Below, one piece after another: positions 36,676 through 49,815 of a stretch of 64,000 nt of DNA. The position numbers and the translations under genes were made by a program. Location of the stretch: the NCBI RefSeq assembly GCF_003597395.2, contig NC_133773.1, forward strand, positions 59,910,249 through 59,974,248, in the 5' to 3' direction. How positions within the stretch are numbered: position 1 is the first letter of the stretch; each line of letters begins with the position of its first letter. The stretch comes from Chelonoidis abingdonii (taxonomy: Eukaryota; Chordata; Testudines; Testudinidae). The notes beneath the pieces are model-generated. The model was not told the origin of the DNA, did no database searches, and saw only the letters and a list, made by a program, of their open reading frames with translations.

Positions 36676-38009
36676 TAGTCATTTATTCCTGTGAGAACTC
36701 AATTTCTGAACAAGGCTGGCAGGGTGAGTGGATCAGTGAGGAACAACGGTCCCTCTTAAGGCCACTAGCCCAAGAGCAACTCAATCAGTAGGTGTGCCAA
36801 CTTTTGTGAATGGTTTGACTCAAGATATACTAGTTTTCTTGGGAGCCAGTCATCCATGCAGCCCTCTGTTTTCAAAGGGACACAGTATGGGATTTGGGTG
36901 CTTATTGCTGGAAAGGATTAGTGCAATTTGGTCTAAGAAAAAGTGTTGACTAGTTAAGCTGTAGATCAGCAGCAAAGACCATATCTATATTTCATTAAAA
37001 TGTACTTCTGTTAAACTTGTTTTGAGTCATTTTTGTTACTGGGATAAGGTGGCCTGGACTCTGTGTTCTAATCTCATTTTTAAAAAAGGCCTAGATTAAA
37101 GCATTTCTACTAACAAACACGATTTGACCCTGTCCAAACCCTTGTGTATTACACAAAAAGTATACACTGAAGATAACATCTCCGCCTCAGAATATAAAAA
37201 CTAGTCGTATACCAAACATGACTGTCTGCATGGTGTTTATCTTGTAAATTTTACCCGGGCTGGATATAATGCAATGCAGGGTGTCTCTAGCAGAGGGGGC
37301 AGTATGCTGAAAGTGACAGACAAGTAGGACACAGAATGAATTGGGTGATTGTGCAGAGTAAGCCAATAAAGGGATCAGAAAAGGGCTAGACAGTTGGTGT
37401 AGCAGGGTAAACCCAAACTGGTAAGGACCTAGCCAGTTCACAGGTGTGGAGAGGACCTCACAGTGTTGAAGTGGCAGAAGTTGTCTTCCTAAAAAATGAC
37501 ATTACAGTTTTTACCCCGATCAGCTCAATTATCATTCAAAACTTAATCATTACTGCTGAACTTTGATCAGGCTGAGCTTGAGTCAGTAGTGAAACATTCA
37601 GAAACCAATGTCAGAGAGACATATGGAAAGGTAAATGGGTCTGTCATCATTGTAGTTGAAGCCATGCAACTAGATAGCATTGCCAAGGATAGAGTCCTGA
37701 AAGAGAGAGACAATGACCAGCTGTATAGTGTGCCTGAAATTCAGAGGATAAGAATAGAAAAGAGGATTGAGACTAACAGCTGGTGCCAGGTTAAAATTGG
37801 TGGGTTTTGTAGTGTTCACAAGGGCAATAAAGAGGCGATATTCCTAAAGGATTCAAATTGAAACAAGACATACCATGAGAAAACATAGGTCTGAGGTGAA
37901 CTCTCCCCCTTAAACACTTATTTCTACAAAGAAATCACATAGAAAAGAATATGAGTGGCAGGAAAAAGTATAGAATTACATAGAACAAACTTGTATACAG
38001 TGTTGTAGA

Positions 38010-38110
38010 TATATTGGTTGCAGGATATTAGAGAGACAAGGTGGCTGAGGTAATATATTTTTTTTGAACCAGCTTCTGTTGGAGAGAGAGAGAGAAGTTT
38101 AAACATACAC
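38010..38110. repeat. PLE-related terminal fragment
   Basis: 'agagacaaggtggctgaggt' with 'ccagcttctgttggagagag' matches the motif set of the fold-back at 54173-54337. Only one arm is present. Confidence 0.5.
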
Positions 38111-40009
38111 AGACCTATTCGTCAGGCCTAGACCTTGTCTCTCTAATAGAACAAACCTGGCCTACGTGCTGATTTGTCCTCTAAAAAAGGTATTGCAGTA
38201 GCATCTGTAAAGTGCATACATTTGTGAGTTTATGGTTTCAACAGATGTAATTCCTAATTATTTCCTAATTAATCAGCTGTGGGTAGTTAGAACTGATAGT
38301 TAACATTCCTATTCAAGTACATTTAAAAGCAGAAAAATAGTAATTCTGTAGCCTGACCTATAGATTCTGTATTATATTGAGTACTTAAACCTGAGCGACA
38401 ATTGGGAATTCTTAACAGGTTCTTGTCCCAAGATCAGGCCCAGTATTTTAAAATTATTGTGTAGTTGGGAACCCTGATATGCACAGTTGCCACACACACT
38501 ATAGGAACTATATTTACAATAGTTTAACCCATAAGGTAGACAGAAATAATATACATTTGAAAACGATATACTCACCATCCCTTGCAGAACAACCTGAAAT
38601 GTTAGCCATTATCTTCCTCATCACCAGTGACAGCATTCTGGCACCTCCCAAGGGCTACCTCTCTCTCTCCTCCTGCACACAGGCTGGGATACAACTTTTA
38701 TATTTTGCTTACAGAGTGCATATTCAGTAGGGGTTTATTATTTAAAATTTCCTCCTCCTACTAATATGGGGGTGTCTTCCTTCTATAGGTTAATATATTA
38801 ATAATCTCAACCTGTTATCATAGAGGTCAATTAGTTGCCATGGCACTCTTGTGCTTAGACATTTGAGAATGTTCTAACCAAAAGCTAGTGGTGGTATGCA
38901 CAAAAATCCCCCTTACACACACTATTTTCAGTTCTCCCAAAACCTAGGGCTGTCCATCGGCCATTTATCTGTGCCAATGTTGATAGGCCTCAAGCCGTAT
39001 GCTGACTGTTGAAGTGAATATCTCACAGGTCTGTAGGTTCCTTACATTATTGATGAATAAAATACATGCTAGAACTAGCTAGCTCTATGGACTACAACCC
39101 TTCAAACTTGAACAGGTGCACATACGAGTATCTATCTGTAAAATCTCTTTGCCTTCAAAGTGAAACATTCAGGGCCAAATTCTCAGCTGCTGTAAGTCGT
39201 CATTACCCCACTTATTTAAACTTCCTGAGAATCTGGCTCCCATTCTTTAACATGAATTAAATTAATTACTGGTAATATATCATTAAGATACAAGATGATT
39301 TAGCTACCAGTCACCACTGACTCATGCCTATCACTATCCAGTAAGTATTTCAATAGCCTAGTAAACACACTTTTGACATCTTATTAAATGTACATATACA
39401 GTTTTCCATTTCACTGAACCACTGATGAACAGAAAATGGGAAAAAACAATTGCTAAAGTTAGGTATTCAAAATTAACAGATGTTTAAAGCAGCTTATCCC
39501 TTTGCACCTTCCCTAGTGTTATAAATTATGCATTAGAAAAGTAACAACTTACCTATTTTTTTTTACTCCTGTTCCTCATTTAGATTCAGATGAGACAAGG
39601 CTGTCAGCCACGTTGGTTTCATGTTATTCACTGGATGTACACTTGAGACTGGAGGAAACTAGCATGATTATGCTGCTTCTAGAGATAAAAGCCAAATGAC
39701 ATATTGCAGAACATTCTATAGCAAGTGTTCTAGATTGTCTGCTGACTAAACTGTATCTTCATGGTGCAGCCCTTGTGAAGCTCCTAGACATTTATACGTT
39801 CATTAAAATCAGTGGAGAGAGAGCACAGGGGCGAACTTCTTCTGTATACTAAGTTGCTATCAAAGACTAATTGTGATTTCATTGGGGTACTTTACAGAAT
39901 AAACTGAACTTACATATAGCCTTGGAATTTATTTCTCTTGACCTCTGGGGACTCAAAATAGTTGCAGAGTTCTGAAGTTAATACAAAATCATTGTAGAAG
40001 AAGTGAGAC

Positions 40010-40300
40010 GAGCAAATTGCATCATACATTTTTTTCTACTTCTGCCTGGCACAGAGGGGCAGGCCCGGCCCAGCCCTGACTGTGTCAGGATCAGGTGCAA
40101 CCTCACTGCCAAGTCCCAGTACTGGGGGACATGGGGGCTTCAGGATGATCTTCCACCTCATTGCAGCCACATGTATTGGCAAATACATGTATTCCCCCAG
40201 CCATGCTGCAGCCACATGTATTGGCAAATAAAATTTGCACAATTTTAAAATATTGTGCACATAATTTTAAAATTTTTGGTGCAGAATTCCCTCAGGAGCA
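40010..40300. repeat. Interspersed repeat with tandem 23-mer
   Basis: Shares the end 'tttttggtgcagaattccct' with the repeat at 13130-13775. Within it a 23-mer containing 'gcagccacatgtattggcaa' occurs at 40163-40185 and 40208-40230. Confidence 0.55.
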
Positions 40301-41156
40301 ACACAGGCTCACAGCATGGGTCTCACCCAGAAACAGAAGGCTTTGACATGACTGACAGGCAGGAGGTGCATCTCTTGAAACTCTTATGAGATTTGGGCCC
40401 TGATATTGTCCAAGGGAGGGTTCAATGGCCTTTGGGACACAGCCAGGTTATGTATGCTAAGCTCTTTTTTAACTCTCTACACTATTTAATAAGCTAAACT
40501 ATGGAAGGTGTAGCTTGAAGACATGAAAGCGAGTTCCATTTGCTCTCTGTGCTGGTACAGAAGGAATGGAGGGCAATCATGGAGGTCCAGTCCTTTTATA
40601 CAGAGTAGGTGATGTCGTCACTCTCATTCACCCCCACAAGATACAGCTTTTAAAGATATTTACACAGCCCTATGCCACGGCTGCATTAAGAACCAAGATG
40701 GCATCCAATAACCAGTAGGGTAGGGTGGTGCTTCTACCCACAATTGTTTCTATTCTTAATTACAAAATCTGTTAGAACCTGGGGAATTCTACTTGAGACA
40801 AAGGAGTGAGAATCCTGTAAGATATTACCTTCAGAAAAAGCAGAACAATGCAAATAATTCCCCCTTTCTTTTCAAGAGTTTTAGTTGTCATTATGAACGA
40901 GAAAAGAGGAAGCACACTGGTTTACACACCATTTGGAAAGGTCACAGACTTTGTTTTTCACATAGCCCTATCCCTTTAGCTATCAGTACTACTACTTCAC
41001 CTTAGGGCTTCTGCTCTCCTAGGCTTCATGTGAACTGCAGGAGGTGATCAGAACTTTGCTGAATAAAGCCTTAATTTTCTTCCCCTCATCCCAGTTCATT
41101 AGCTCACATCTTTTGCATAATAACCCCAAAAGGTATGTTTCACATTAGGAGGGGTT

Positions 41157-41280
41157 ATTGTTACCAGATGTCCCGATTTTATAGGGACAGTCCTGATTTT
41201 GGGGTCTTTTCCTTATATAGGCTCCTATTACCCCCCACCCTGTCCTGATTTTTCACATATGCTGTCTGGTCACCCTAGGT
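41157..41280. mobile_element. Small MITE with 'gtcaccctag'-type end
   Basis: 'accagatgtcccgattttat' at the left and 'ctgtctggtcaccctagg' at the right, with 'tcctgatttt' repeats inside, resemble a short DNA transposon whose terminus reads CTAGGGTGACCAGA. The left terminus is degraded. Confidence 0.6.
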
Positions 41281-42921
41281 GGGGTGTGCAAGTCAAATTC
41301 AACTTGCAAAAGTTGGCCTTGATGTGAACTTTGCCCTTGTGGCGCTCAGTCCTGCAAGGCACTGAGCCCTCTGCCCTGACCCAACCAAGCACTTAAGCAC
41401 ATGCTCAAACTTAAAACATTTGAGTAGTCTGTTAACTGTTTTGCAGGATGAGACCACAGAGCTCAGCACCTTGCAGAACTGTGCTCAGGACATACAATGC
41501 ACACAGTCACAATAAGGAGGAGAGGGAAAACAGAAAATCCAGAAGAAAATGGTGAATAACCTAACCCAACACTTGTTCCCTTAGGCAAGCAGAAAATAAC
41601 AGGAAATAAGCACATCTGTTCTTTTTACATTCCTGTATAATGCTGTGTTGTTGCCAGAGAAAACCATGTTGGAAAGTTTTTAATCTGCTGTGTTACCTGG
41701 GATGCCATCATCAAGTAAACATATATTTTCATATACTGCAAATTTTATAAGATGTAAAACTTCTTTGTATTCCATGGGCATCAATTCTTGTGGAGAATGC
41801 TAAGTACAAAGGCTGGTACCTGGATAAACTCCTTTTACAAAAAAAATTTATTCCTAAATTTTCCCTATAAATTTATATTTATTTATAAGGCTTATTAGTG
41901 TCATTAAAATCTCTAAAATTTACATACATTTATAGTAATAAGTCTCATCTATAAATAAACTGCTTAGAACAGAGAATTTGTTCTTTTTGGATCAGCTTTT
42001 CAGTTTCATATATTCTACCTCTTGCTTTTCCCACAGGACAAGCTGTACTTCTTAAATTACAGAGCCTTAGGCCATATGCAGTTAAATTTCAATCAGCATA
42101 AACAAAAATCAAGAACAATCTCCTATAGTTTTTGATCCAGGGCTTTTACAGATCAGCCATAGATTATGACATATAAACAAACAATGATTTGAACCTTCAA
42201 CTGTATCAGTTTCCCAAGTACGCACTAAATTTGGTACACCCCAAAATAAAGGATTTTACATTCCATAGTAACACCATTACTATACAGGAATTGATGAGGG
42301 TATTCAGTTGAGGACTTACAAGATTTCTAACTAGACATGCCAAATCTGTGAGGAAAAAAAAAAAACCCCCACTGAAATTGGGCTTATTTTTTGGCTTAAC
42401 TGGCTTGTGAGTTGCTTGTTAGCTAGTTTTTGGCTTGTAGCTTGTTGCTTCATTTTTTTGATCAGCTCCCAGCAAGCAGATGCAAGCAGGGCAAGGGAGG
42501 CGGGCAAGGGAGTCAGGGATGCACAGCAGGCTCACCACAGTCCCAGGCTGCACGCCGGGAGGTACTAGTCACATAGAGTGTTGGGGTTCTTAGGGATTGG
42601 CTTGTTTTGAAATGGGATTAGCTTGATTTTTGGCTTATTCTGAAAGCTGGGGTGCTTATTTACTGAGTGAAAGTTGGCAACTGTGATTATAACCTGTCTT
42701 GGGAAGTCCTCACTGACCTACAAAAACAGCACCCCGAGGAATCTTAAATACACACCCTTTATAAGTGGGATTTTATTCACCTAGAATGCAACCAATTTCC
42801 TAGGCATTGAAATAAACCATAGTGTTAAATTATTTTTACTTTTCTTTTTAAATTAAGATAAAGCAAAGCAAAGCTGATATGTCAGTAACAGAAGCACCCA
42901 AGGCATCACCACCATCTGGAT

Positions 42922-43381
42922 CAGGGGTCTCAAACACACGGCCCGCATTTGCTGTGGCCCACCAAGCTCCTGATGGACCCCACATTATTTCCTGCGGCCA
43001 CTAAGCTCCTCTCACCTGCCACCCCTCCTTCCTCCCAGCGCACTGTGTCCCCACTCCTCTGCCGCCTCCAGGCACTTTCTGCTGCCAAACAGCTGTTTGG
43101 CGGTGCTTAGCGCTTTCCATAAGGGAGGAGACGCGCACTCATGGGAGGAGGCGGAGAAGAGGCAGGGCAGGCACAGGGATTTGGAGAAGGGGTAGGAATA
43201 GAAGCAGAGAGGGGGTGGAGACTTTGGGGAAGGGGTTGGAAGAGTCGGGGCTGGGCCTTATGGAACGGGTGGAGCGGGGGCAGGGGCAGTGCCAGGGGCA
43301 GTGGGTGTCAGTGATGCAGTCCTCGGGCCAATGTACTAGTCCTCATGTGGCTCTCATAGTCATTTGAGATTGAGTTCCCTG
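42922..43381. mobile_element. hAT-like non-autonomous element with 8-bp flanking duplication
   Basis: Left end CAGGGGTCTCAAACACACGG; right end (reverse complement) CAGGGAACTCAATCTCAAAT. Flanks are atctggat (42914-42921) and gtctagat (43382-43389), matching at 6 of 8 positions. The interior is GC-rich relative to its AT-rich surroundings and non-coding. Confidence 0.7.
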
Positions 43382-43904
43382 GTCTAGATATTCACCATTT
43401 CTATCTCATTCTCAAACAATATGTCTCAATACAGAAATTAATAAGAGGTATGTCCCAGCCAAAGTCACAATGAACTACATTCCTTTCTGTATACCTGGTC
43501 TGGAATAACTCAATTTACTTTTTCTGCTAAGAAAGAAAGAAAAATTGATTATCAGTCTACTGACACCACCTGGTGCTTGGAAAAACAGCCTGCTTTGTGC
43601 ACAGATGTAGAAGCAATGGAGCAGCCTGTTTGTTTGTTGGAAACCCTCAGCTTGAGCTGTGCTGAGAACACTACACCATACAGCAGGAAAGAATCTCCAG
43701 AATGTTTCCTAATAAAATACCAACCTGAACACTTTTAGAATTAGAATGCTGAACTCAACAATCATACTAATTTCCTACCGAGAAGAGCTCCAATAACAAT
43801 CTTCATGCTACTAAGACGACTTCAAGTTCCCTTTTCAAAGTAAACCATAGCTGCTTTTAGTGGAACATAAAAATCACTGGTTAACTTTTTCTTTTTTTTT
43901 TTAA

Positions 43905-44060
43905 ACAGCATTGATGGGCCCCAAGCAGGTTAGGGATCTGGGTGCTATACAGGGTGCTATACAGACTTAATAAAATTTCCTTCTCCAAAGAGACTGCAAT
44001 CTTAGATTAAGACAAAGCACTATAGTAGGTGAGGTAGACAAACTGGAGGAATAGCAGGGA
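43905..44060. repeat. Ancient L2/L3/MIR-type remnant
   Basis: 'gggatctgggtgctatacag' then 'gtgctatacagacttaataa' and 'aaagagactgcaatcttaga' resemble the repeat at 14820, with a small internal duplication of 'gtgctatacag'. Confidence 0.45.
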
Positions 44061-46444
44061 TGGGGGACAGGGTAACTGCAATACAAACATATTTTTCATA
44101 GACTAGCTGAATGTGCAGTTTGTAGACAGAGAGATTCTTTTAATTATATAATGTAATAGTTGCTGACTGCTCAGATTGGCATTACATTCACTGACCTTTG
44201 AACACAGTACATTGCTTCAGTACTCAAACTTCCTCTAACGAAAACAGAATTCTATCTAAAACATAATGGCTACTCAAATACTGTAACATACAGGCCAGGG
44301 GCTTAAAGGAAGAATAACTGATATGAAGCCACTGAAGATGAGTATTCTAAAATAAACTGAAAATCTCAAACTTATTTCTAATTATTCTAGTGTTCCTTTC
44401 ATCATTAGTTCATATAAGATATTGGTTGGGGTAAGTCGGAGATCATATCCATTTCTATGAGAAAATACGTTAATATGAGCTTACCAGAGTTTGAGAGAGT
44501 CTGTGAACCATGCTTAATCTTTCTGAATTTAAAACTTGTCTCTCTTAGCAAAAATGGAAACTCACTTTCCACCTCGCAACAGCTCCCTTGTCCCTCAGCT
44601 GTGTTCTGAAAAAAAACAACAAACAAACCACCACCTCAGAATTGTTTAATTGTAGTTTAATCTCTGGCACCTGTTTACTAAACTGTGTCTAATCAAGAGG
44701 GCTAACACATGCTTTTCATTAATTACACTAATGGATAAATAGTATTTTGGAATTTAACTCTTTGTTTGCACTCCATATCATATTGGTGGTTAAAGCAGAG
44801 TGTACAAGAACCTGTACTAGGCAGGATTAATTCAACCAAGCATAAAACTTTCTCCCCTAGGCCACACACCCCCAGTGATAACATTTGGTTTGGCCACATA
44901 ATACAATGCCTGAGAATTAAATGTGTAATCTAGTACCCCCACAACTTTGACACAGCCTCCTCTGCCAGCTGGCAGAAGGGATGTTCAAGCCCACAAGAGG
45001 CAACAGGGAATGTGTCTAGAACTGATGTAACATGCTACAACACTGCAGATCTAGAATTAAAGTTTGTGGAAGCAGTTAGGAGAAAAGTGGGTGGAGATTT
45101 CTTCTTACATAGGTGGGGTGTGACAAACCTGTATTGTGCTCAAAACAGGGCTGTAATAAAGGGAGACATCCTGATTCCCCAGGAGGCTCCGTGTTACCAC
45201 CACAGACCACCCAGTCTACATGCAGCAGCTTGGACTCAACCCCAAATGGCACTGGAACATGAGCAATAAATATCATATGAATGCTCAAGCTGGGGAAGGA
45301 CTCTCCTGACCAACAAGGCCCCAGCAGCTACAGGTCTGACTGTGTTGTCTGAGATGGTTTAGGTGTTGGGACAGAACCCCAGCATGGTATCCCAATGTAA
45401 GGGCTCCTATTACACCAATGCCTATTGCCTATGCTGAAACCATTTAAAAAAAACCACCAACCATTTTGAAATAAAGGCTGAAATCTCTACCATTTCAAGT
45501 GCCCATGAAATACTTTAAGATCAAAGAACATTATTTCAGTGGGTAATTCAGTGTTACTGAATTTAGTTCTAAATTAACTAATAAAACTAAAGTCGAAAAT
45601 TTTAAATTCTGCATTTTGCACCTGGATAATATGATAGATGATAGAGATTCGCCTGACCCTCACTGCAGATATTAGTAACCAACTCATTATACAGCATTTA
45701 TATATTCATTACAAACCTATACAGGGAATATTCCTCCTTATAAAAGAAGTTCAAGTTCATATCTCTGTCTACTAAAATCTATTTATAAAGAGATATGAAT
45801 TTTGCAAATAGCAAAAGTTTGTCAAGTACCTTTATTTTTATACAACCTCATTCTCAATTCAAGGCATTTTATTAGTGGGTGACTGTTCCGCACTTTATCA
45901 GGCAGAGATAATGACTACCACATATTATTAACCAGATTCTACATTCTGTCACAGCTTATTGTGCAACTCCACTGACATCAATATAGATACACTGTACCAG
46001 CATAAAAATGGTATAACACAATGAAAAAGCAGGCCATTATTGTCTCAAACCCCCGTATTTGCTTTGTATTTGCAAATGGATTGGGTGAGGGTGGCTGTAT
46101 GTACATATTGAAAACACCATTGAAGGTCTCAGTTACAAATGCCATTTTATTTAATTTCTTCACTCAAACTGGCATTTTCTCCTTCCAAATCTTTGCTTAA
46201 AGAGAAAAATGGGAACTGCTCCAGTGGGCAGCTAGAGAAATTGATACAGATATGGAATGCAAGTTTTAACTCATATAGATCACAACACATGAAAAGTTAT
46301 TTATGCAATACAGACTTACAAAACAATACAGTTCTTTTCACAAATATTTTCACAGAATTCTGCACAGCAATCTTGTAGAAAAGTAGAATTATGCAACACC
46401 AAAATAACTTATTGTTCCTTAGTATAAATTATTTTTCATTTCCT

Positions 46445-47549
46445 AAGGGAGGAGATAATTTATTAACATGATTGGACAAGATTGGATTGGATTTGGTAGC
46501 AGAAACTGAACGGTTTTGTTGCCATACACAGCACAAGATATGGTATCTGCTACATAATTATGGTGGTCCGTCCTCTGAAGAAAAAAACTAAAAAAAAGGG
46601 AAAGAAGTTTGCAAGTCTAGAGCTTCTGCAAAGATGTCAAAGCTATAAACATTTGAATGCCTGCCTCTTAGTGCTTTCATAGTCAAGCAGCAGAAGTGTG
46701 CTTTGGGACTTGCGTCTAATTAAAAAGAAATATTGTGTAGGTTGCTAGTTTGAGGACATGTCCAAGTGAAAGTTTTGATTTTGAGGAACAACGCACATTT
46801 TGGTGTGCTCTGAAGGAAATACCAGGTAAAAACTAGTAGGATTCACATTTGATGTACCATAGACTCTGTTGCTGATTTCTCCCTCTTAACTGCACAACAA
46901 AAACATACAACTAAAAAAGAACTAAATTGTCTAGGTCTAGAAACATGCTTGAACAGTAATATTGATGGAAACAATTCCTTGTCATGTTTAAAATTACATT
47001 TATCATAATTTAAATATTATTATTGATTCCCAGAAACTTCAGTGCTGAAGAAGTATAATCATTTCGAAAAGTACATCAAGACAAAGTGTAGCACAAATTA
47101 AAATCCCCAGTATTATAATCCACTTTCAATTTGTTAAAATCATATATTCCTCAAGGTTATAGATAAAGCTTTAGATGGGAAATGTATTTCTTCATGATAT
47201 AGCTAGAATAAGAGTTTTAACCATCTTTATTTTAAGTTTCTTTCCATACATGAATCAAAATAGACTTCTCATTATGACTAAAAATATAGATTTTTAACTA
47301 CAGAACCCAGCAGCCATTTTTCTGCTTCTTTGCCCTTTGCCCCCAAAAAATCATGCAAAGTCTACAAAAATAGCAATTAACTTTAAAAAATAGTTTGCGT
47401 CTTTGAGCAAATTTCAGTTACATTCAGGTGTAATATAGCTATTTATACAGAACAATGCTGTGGCAGGATACTGAAGAGAGGTTTGCTATATTCAGTTTCA
47501 TTCTGACAGCAGCTGTCCTTGCCAGTGCTAGTTCTGGTCTGTTGCAACA
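46445..47549 (-). other. LRBA: LRBA 3' UTR (inferred) with candidate poly(A) signals
   Basis: Downstream of the LRBA stop on the minus strand. Minus-strand AATAAA is found at 47231-47226 and 46464-46459. I cannot tell which one is used. No repeat insertion is recognised here. Confidence 0.45.
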
Positions 47550-47640
47550 TCAGTATCTGGTTTGATATTCATGATGCCATCGGTTGAAATCATTGTAGAA
47601 AAGCACTATGCTCCCAGAAGCCATGCCAGTCATTATACAC
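47550..47640 (-). CDS. LRBA: LRBA last coding exon and stop
   Basis: Minus strand; acceptor AG is the complement of 47642-47641. Completes a split Arg, then reads [19 protein letters not shown], then [10 protein letters not shown] and TGA (47552-47550). The tail [12 protein letters not shown] is the LRBA C-terminus; NBEA ends FNRWHYEHQNRY. This is the last strand pair of the C-terminal WD40 propeller. LRBA is a large BEACH-domain scaffold in endosomal trafficking that protects CTLA-4 from lysosomal degradation (known from mammals). Confidence 0.96.
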
Positions 47641-47760
47641 CTATGAAAAGCACAACATTCAGTTAAAGAGTTAGCCACTTTACATTCAAACACAGCTGAC
47701 TTACCTTTCTTGGACTTCTTCCACTATATCCAGAATCAACTTTGTAAATCAAATGTCTAA

Positions 47761-48045
47761 GGATATGTCTACACTTGTGCTTCCCAGCTCAGGTGGACAT
47801 ATTCGCACTAGCTCTCATCGAATTAGCATGCGGCATAGCTGTGCTAGCATGGGCAGCAGTGAACAGTGACACAGGCTAGATGCCCTGAGCATCAACCCAT
47901 GGATTTGTACTTGCAGTGGCTAGCCCCTGCCACCACTCACCACTGCCTGTGCTACTGCTATTTTTAGTGCACTAGCTCCATGAGAGCTAGCATACGTCTA
48001 CATGAGCTAGAACTCATGCCCCTAGCTCATAGTGTAGATATTGCC
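47761..48045. mobile_element. MITE with TAA target duplication
   Basis: Left end GGATATGTCTACACTTG, right end (reverse complement) GGCAATATCTACACTATG; flanked by TAA at 47758-47760 and 48046-48048. The interior contains several 'ctagctc'/'gagctag' motifs. Harbinger-like, 285 bp. Confidence 0.78.
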
Positions 48046-48086
48046 TAAGAATGCCACCAACTCAAACATTAAGGACCTGATAAAGC

Positions 48087-48254
48087 GGCAAAGAGTCCTG
48101 TGGCACCTTATAGACTTACAAACGTATTGGGGCATGAGCTTTCGTGGGTGAATACCCACTTCGTCGCATGCATCTGACGAAGTGGGTATTCACCCACAAA
48201 AGCTCATGCCCCAATACGTCTGTTAGTCTTTAAGGCGCCACAGGACTCTTTGCC
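48087..48254. repeat. Near-perfect 79-nt inverted repeat derived from PLE ends
   Basis: Left arm 48087-48165 and right arm 48176-48254 are complementary at about 74 of 79 positions, with a 10-nt loop (gcatgcatct). Arms hold the PLE end motifs 'gtcctgtggcacctta' and 'gcatgagctttcgtgggtga'. Confidence 0.93.
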
Positions 48255-49299
48255 ACTTTTAGAGATCCAGACTAACACGGCTACCCCTCTGATAATTAAG
48301 GACCTGATGTGATTCCTACTGAAGTTAATGGAAAGACTCCCAGTGACTTCAACAGGCTTTGGATTAGGTCTTAAAATTCCCACAGCAATTATGCAGTATA
48401 TTTAAAGCTTTTTATTTCCTGTATGATTTTCCTCTACTGTATTTGATATGAACTGAATCAGACTTCAGGGAAAGAGTGAAGAATGTATTACTTGCCTTCC
48501 TTTCCAGATTGAAGTATTATGGGGGAAAAGAATAATTAAGGTCTAAATTTTTAATTTAGGGGTGTACAATTCTAACACTTATGGTCTCATTTCCAGAGGT
48601 GCTTAACACACAACTCCAGCAGGAGACAACTGGAGCTGCAGGTGCTTAGCACCAGTGAAAATCAAGTCCTAGGGGCTCTCATTTTGGGACCTCAAGAATT
48701 GAGGCACTCAGATTAGTGGACACATTTGAAAAGTAGGACAAGTTGTTTTGTTACTGCTCTATTACATGGAAATATGGATCAGAGAGGATCAAGCTCAAAG
48801 AAATTGTCCTGGCACATCTGGGCACCAAAAGGGGCTCAAGACTTAGATGATGAGAACAATTAACCTTGCATAAAACTAGGGTTACTACACACAGACCACT
48901 TCTGATTTTGTTTTCATAATGGCTTTAACTCTGCTGGTGAGAGTGCTAATGAAATAGCAAAATGGAGAGGATCCAGAATGGAGAAAACAGGTATGCAGAT
49001 TTCAATTCATTCTTCCCCAGTTCAAGAGGGATTTAGCACAGGATCTTCATCAAAGTACCAGATGTGTGTACAGGACTGCAACGTCTCTATTATTTATACA
49101 CATGTGGAGCTTCATTTCATGTACATGTAAACAATCAGAGTGCTGCTATTTGGTATTGAGCACTAAGTAGGCATATTATTCATGCCATCCACCACAGAGA
49201 TATTCTGTATTTTCACATCTTTACTACGAGCGAGCTGACTGTTGGAGACGTTTTAGCTCCATCTGAACAGCTGTGATCCTACTTGGGGCCATTTTAGAG

Positions 49300-49815
49300 C
49301 AATCATGGCTCATGAAGTGACATTTTGGCTTGTAATGTATCAGGAGTTGCCACCTCAGTCATGTCTATTGTCTGATCTTGTGACATTGCTATTAGAACTC
49401 GTTGGAAACCAAACTTTCTGTTGAGTGAGAAATTCTGACATTTTGTAGGAAAAAATTGTTCTGATTTGCTGTGAAAAGCCAAAATTTCTAATTTGAGACA
49501 ATCAAAACATTTTGTCTGTGTCAAAACATTTTGAGAGTGGTGTTTCAATCAATTTCATCTAGATGTTTATATTATATTAAGTATACCATAAATGCATACA
49601 TAATATTAAATCAAATCTATAAATAATAAAACTTAATTGGATTATAAAAGTCAAAACAAAATGAATCACGACACTACAGAAATGACACATTTCAGAAGCC
49701 TTTTCTGTCTAAAATGTTCATCAAAATCAACACATCCCCACTATCGTTTGATTGTGATTAAATGGCACTTTTTATGAAAAACTGTTGTCAAAAATTTTGA
49801 GCAGCTCTAGTCATT
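49300..49815. repeat. AT-rich interspersed repeat, family unknown
   Basis: 'caaaacattttgtctgtgtc', 'aaaacattttgagagtggtg' and the end 'aaattttgagcagctctag' suggest an old DNA repeat with internally repeated 'aaacattttg' motifs. Tentative. Confidence 0.3.

Larger units (their letters stand above)
36676..46440. other. Intergenic region between convergent DCLK2 and LRBA
   Basis: About 10 kb without convincing exons. Contains a PLE fragment (38010-38110), an interspersed repeat (40010-40300), a small MITE (41157-41280), a hAT-like element (42922-43381) and an old repeat remnant (43905-44060). 36700-38000, 38200-40000 and 44100-46400 hold nothing recognised. Open stretches of 90 codons (37589-37861) and 85 codons (45012-45269) have no domain I know. 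Confidence 0.7.

Noticed and set aside
37589..37861. 90-codon ORF on + between the genes, with plausible composition
   Set aside because: No domain recognised, no promoter or splice support; kept only as an unannotated open stretch.
45012..45269. 85-codon ORF on + between the genes
   Set aside because: No family resemblance; likely chance.
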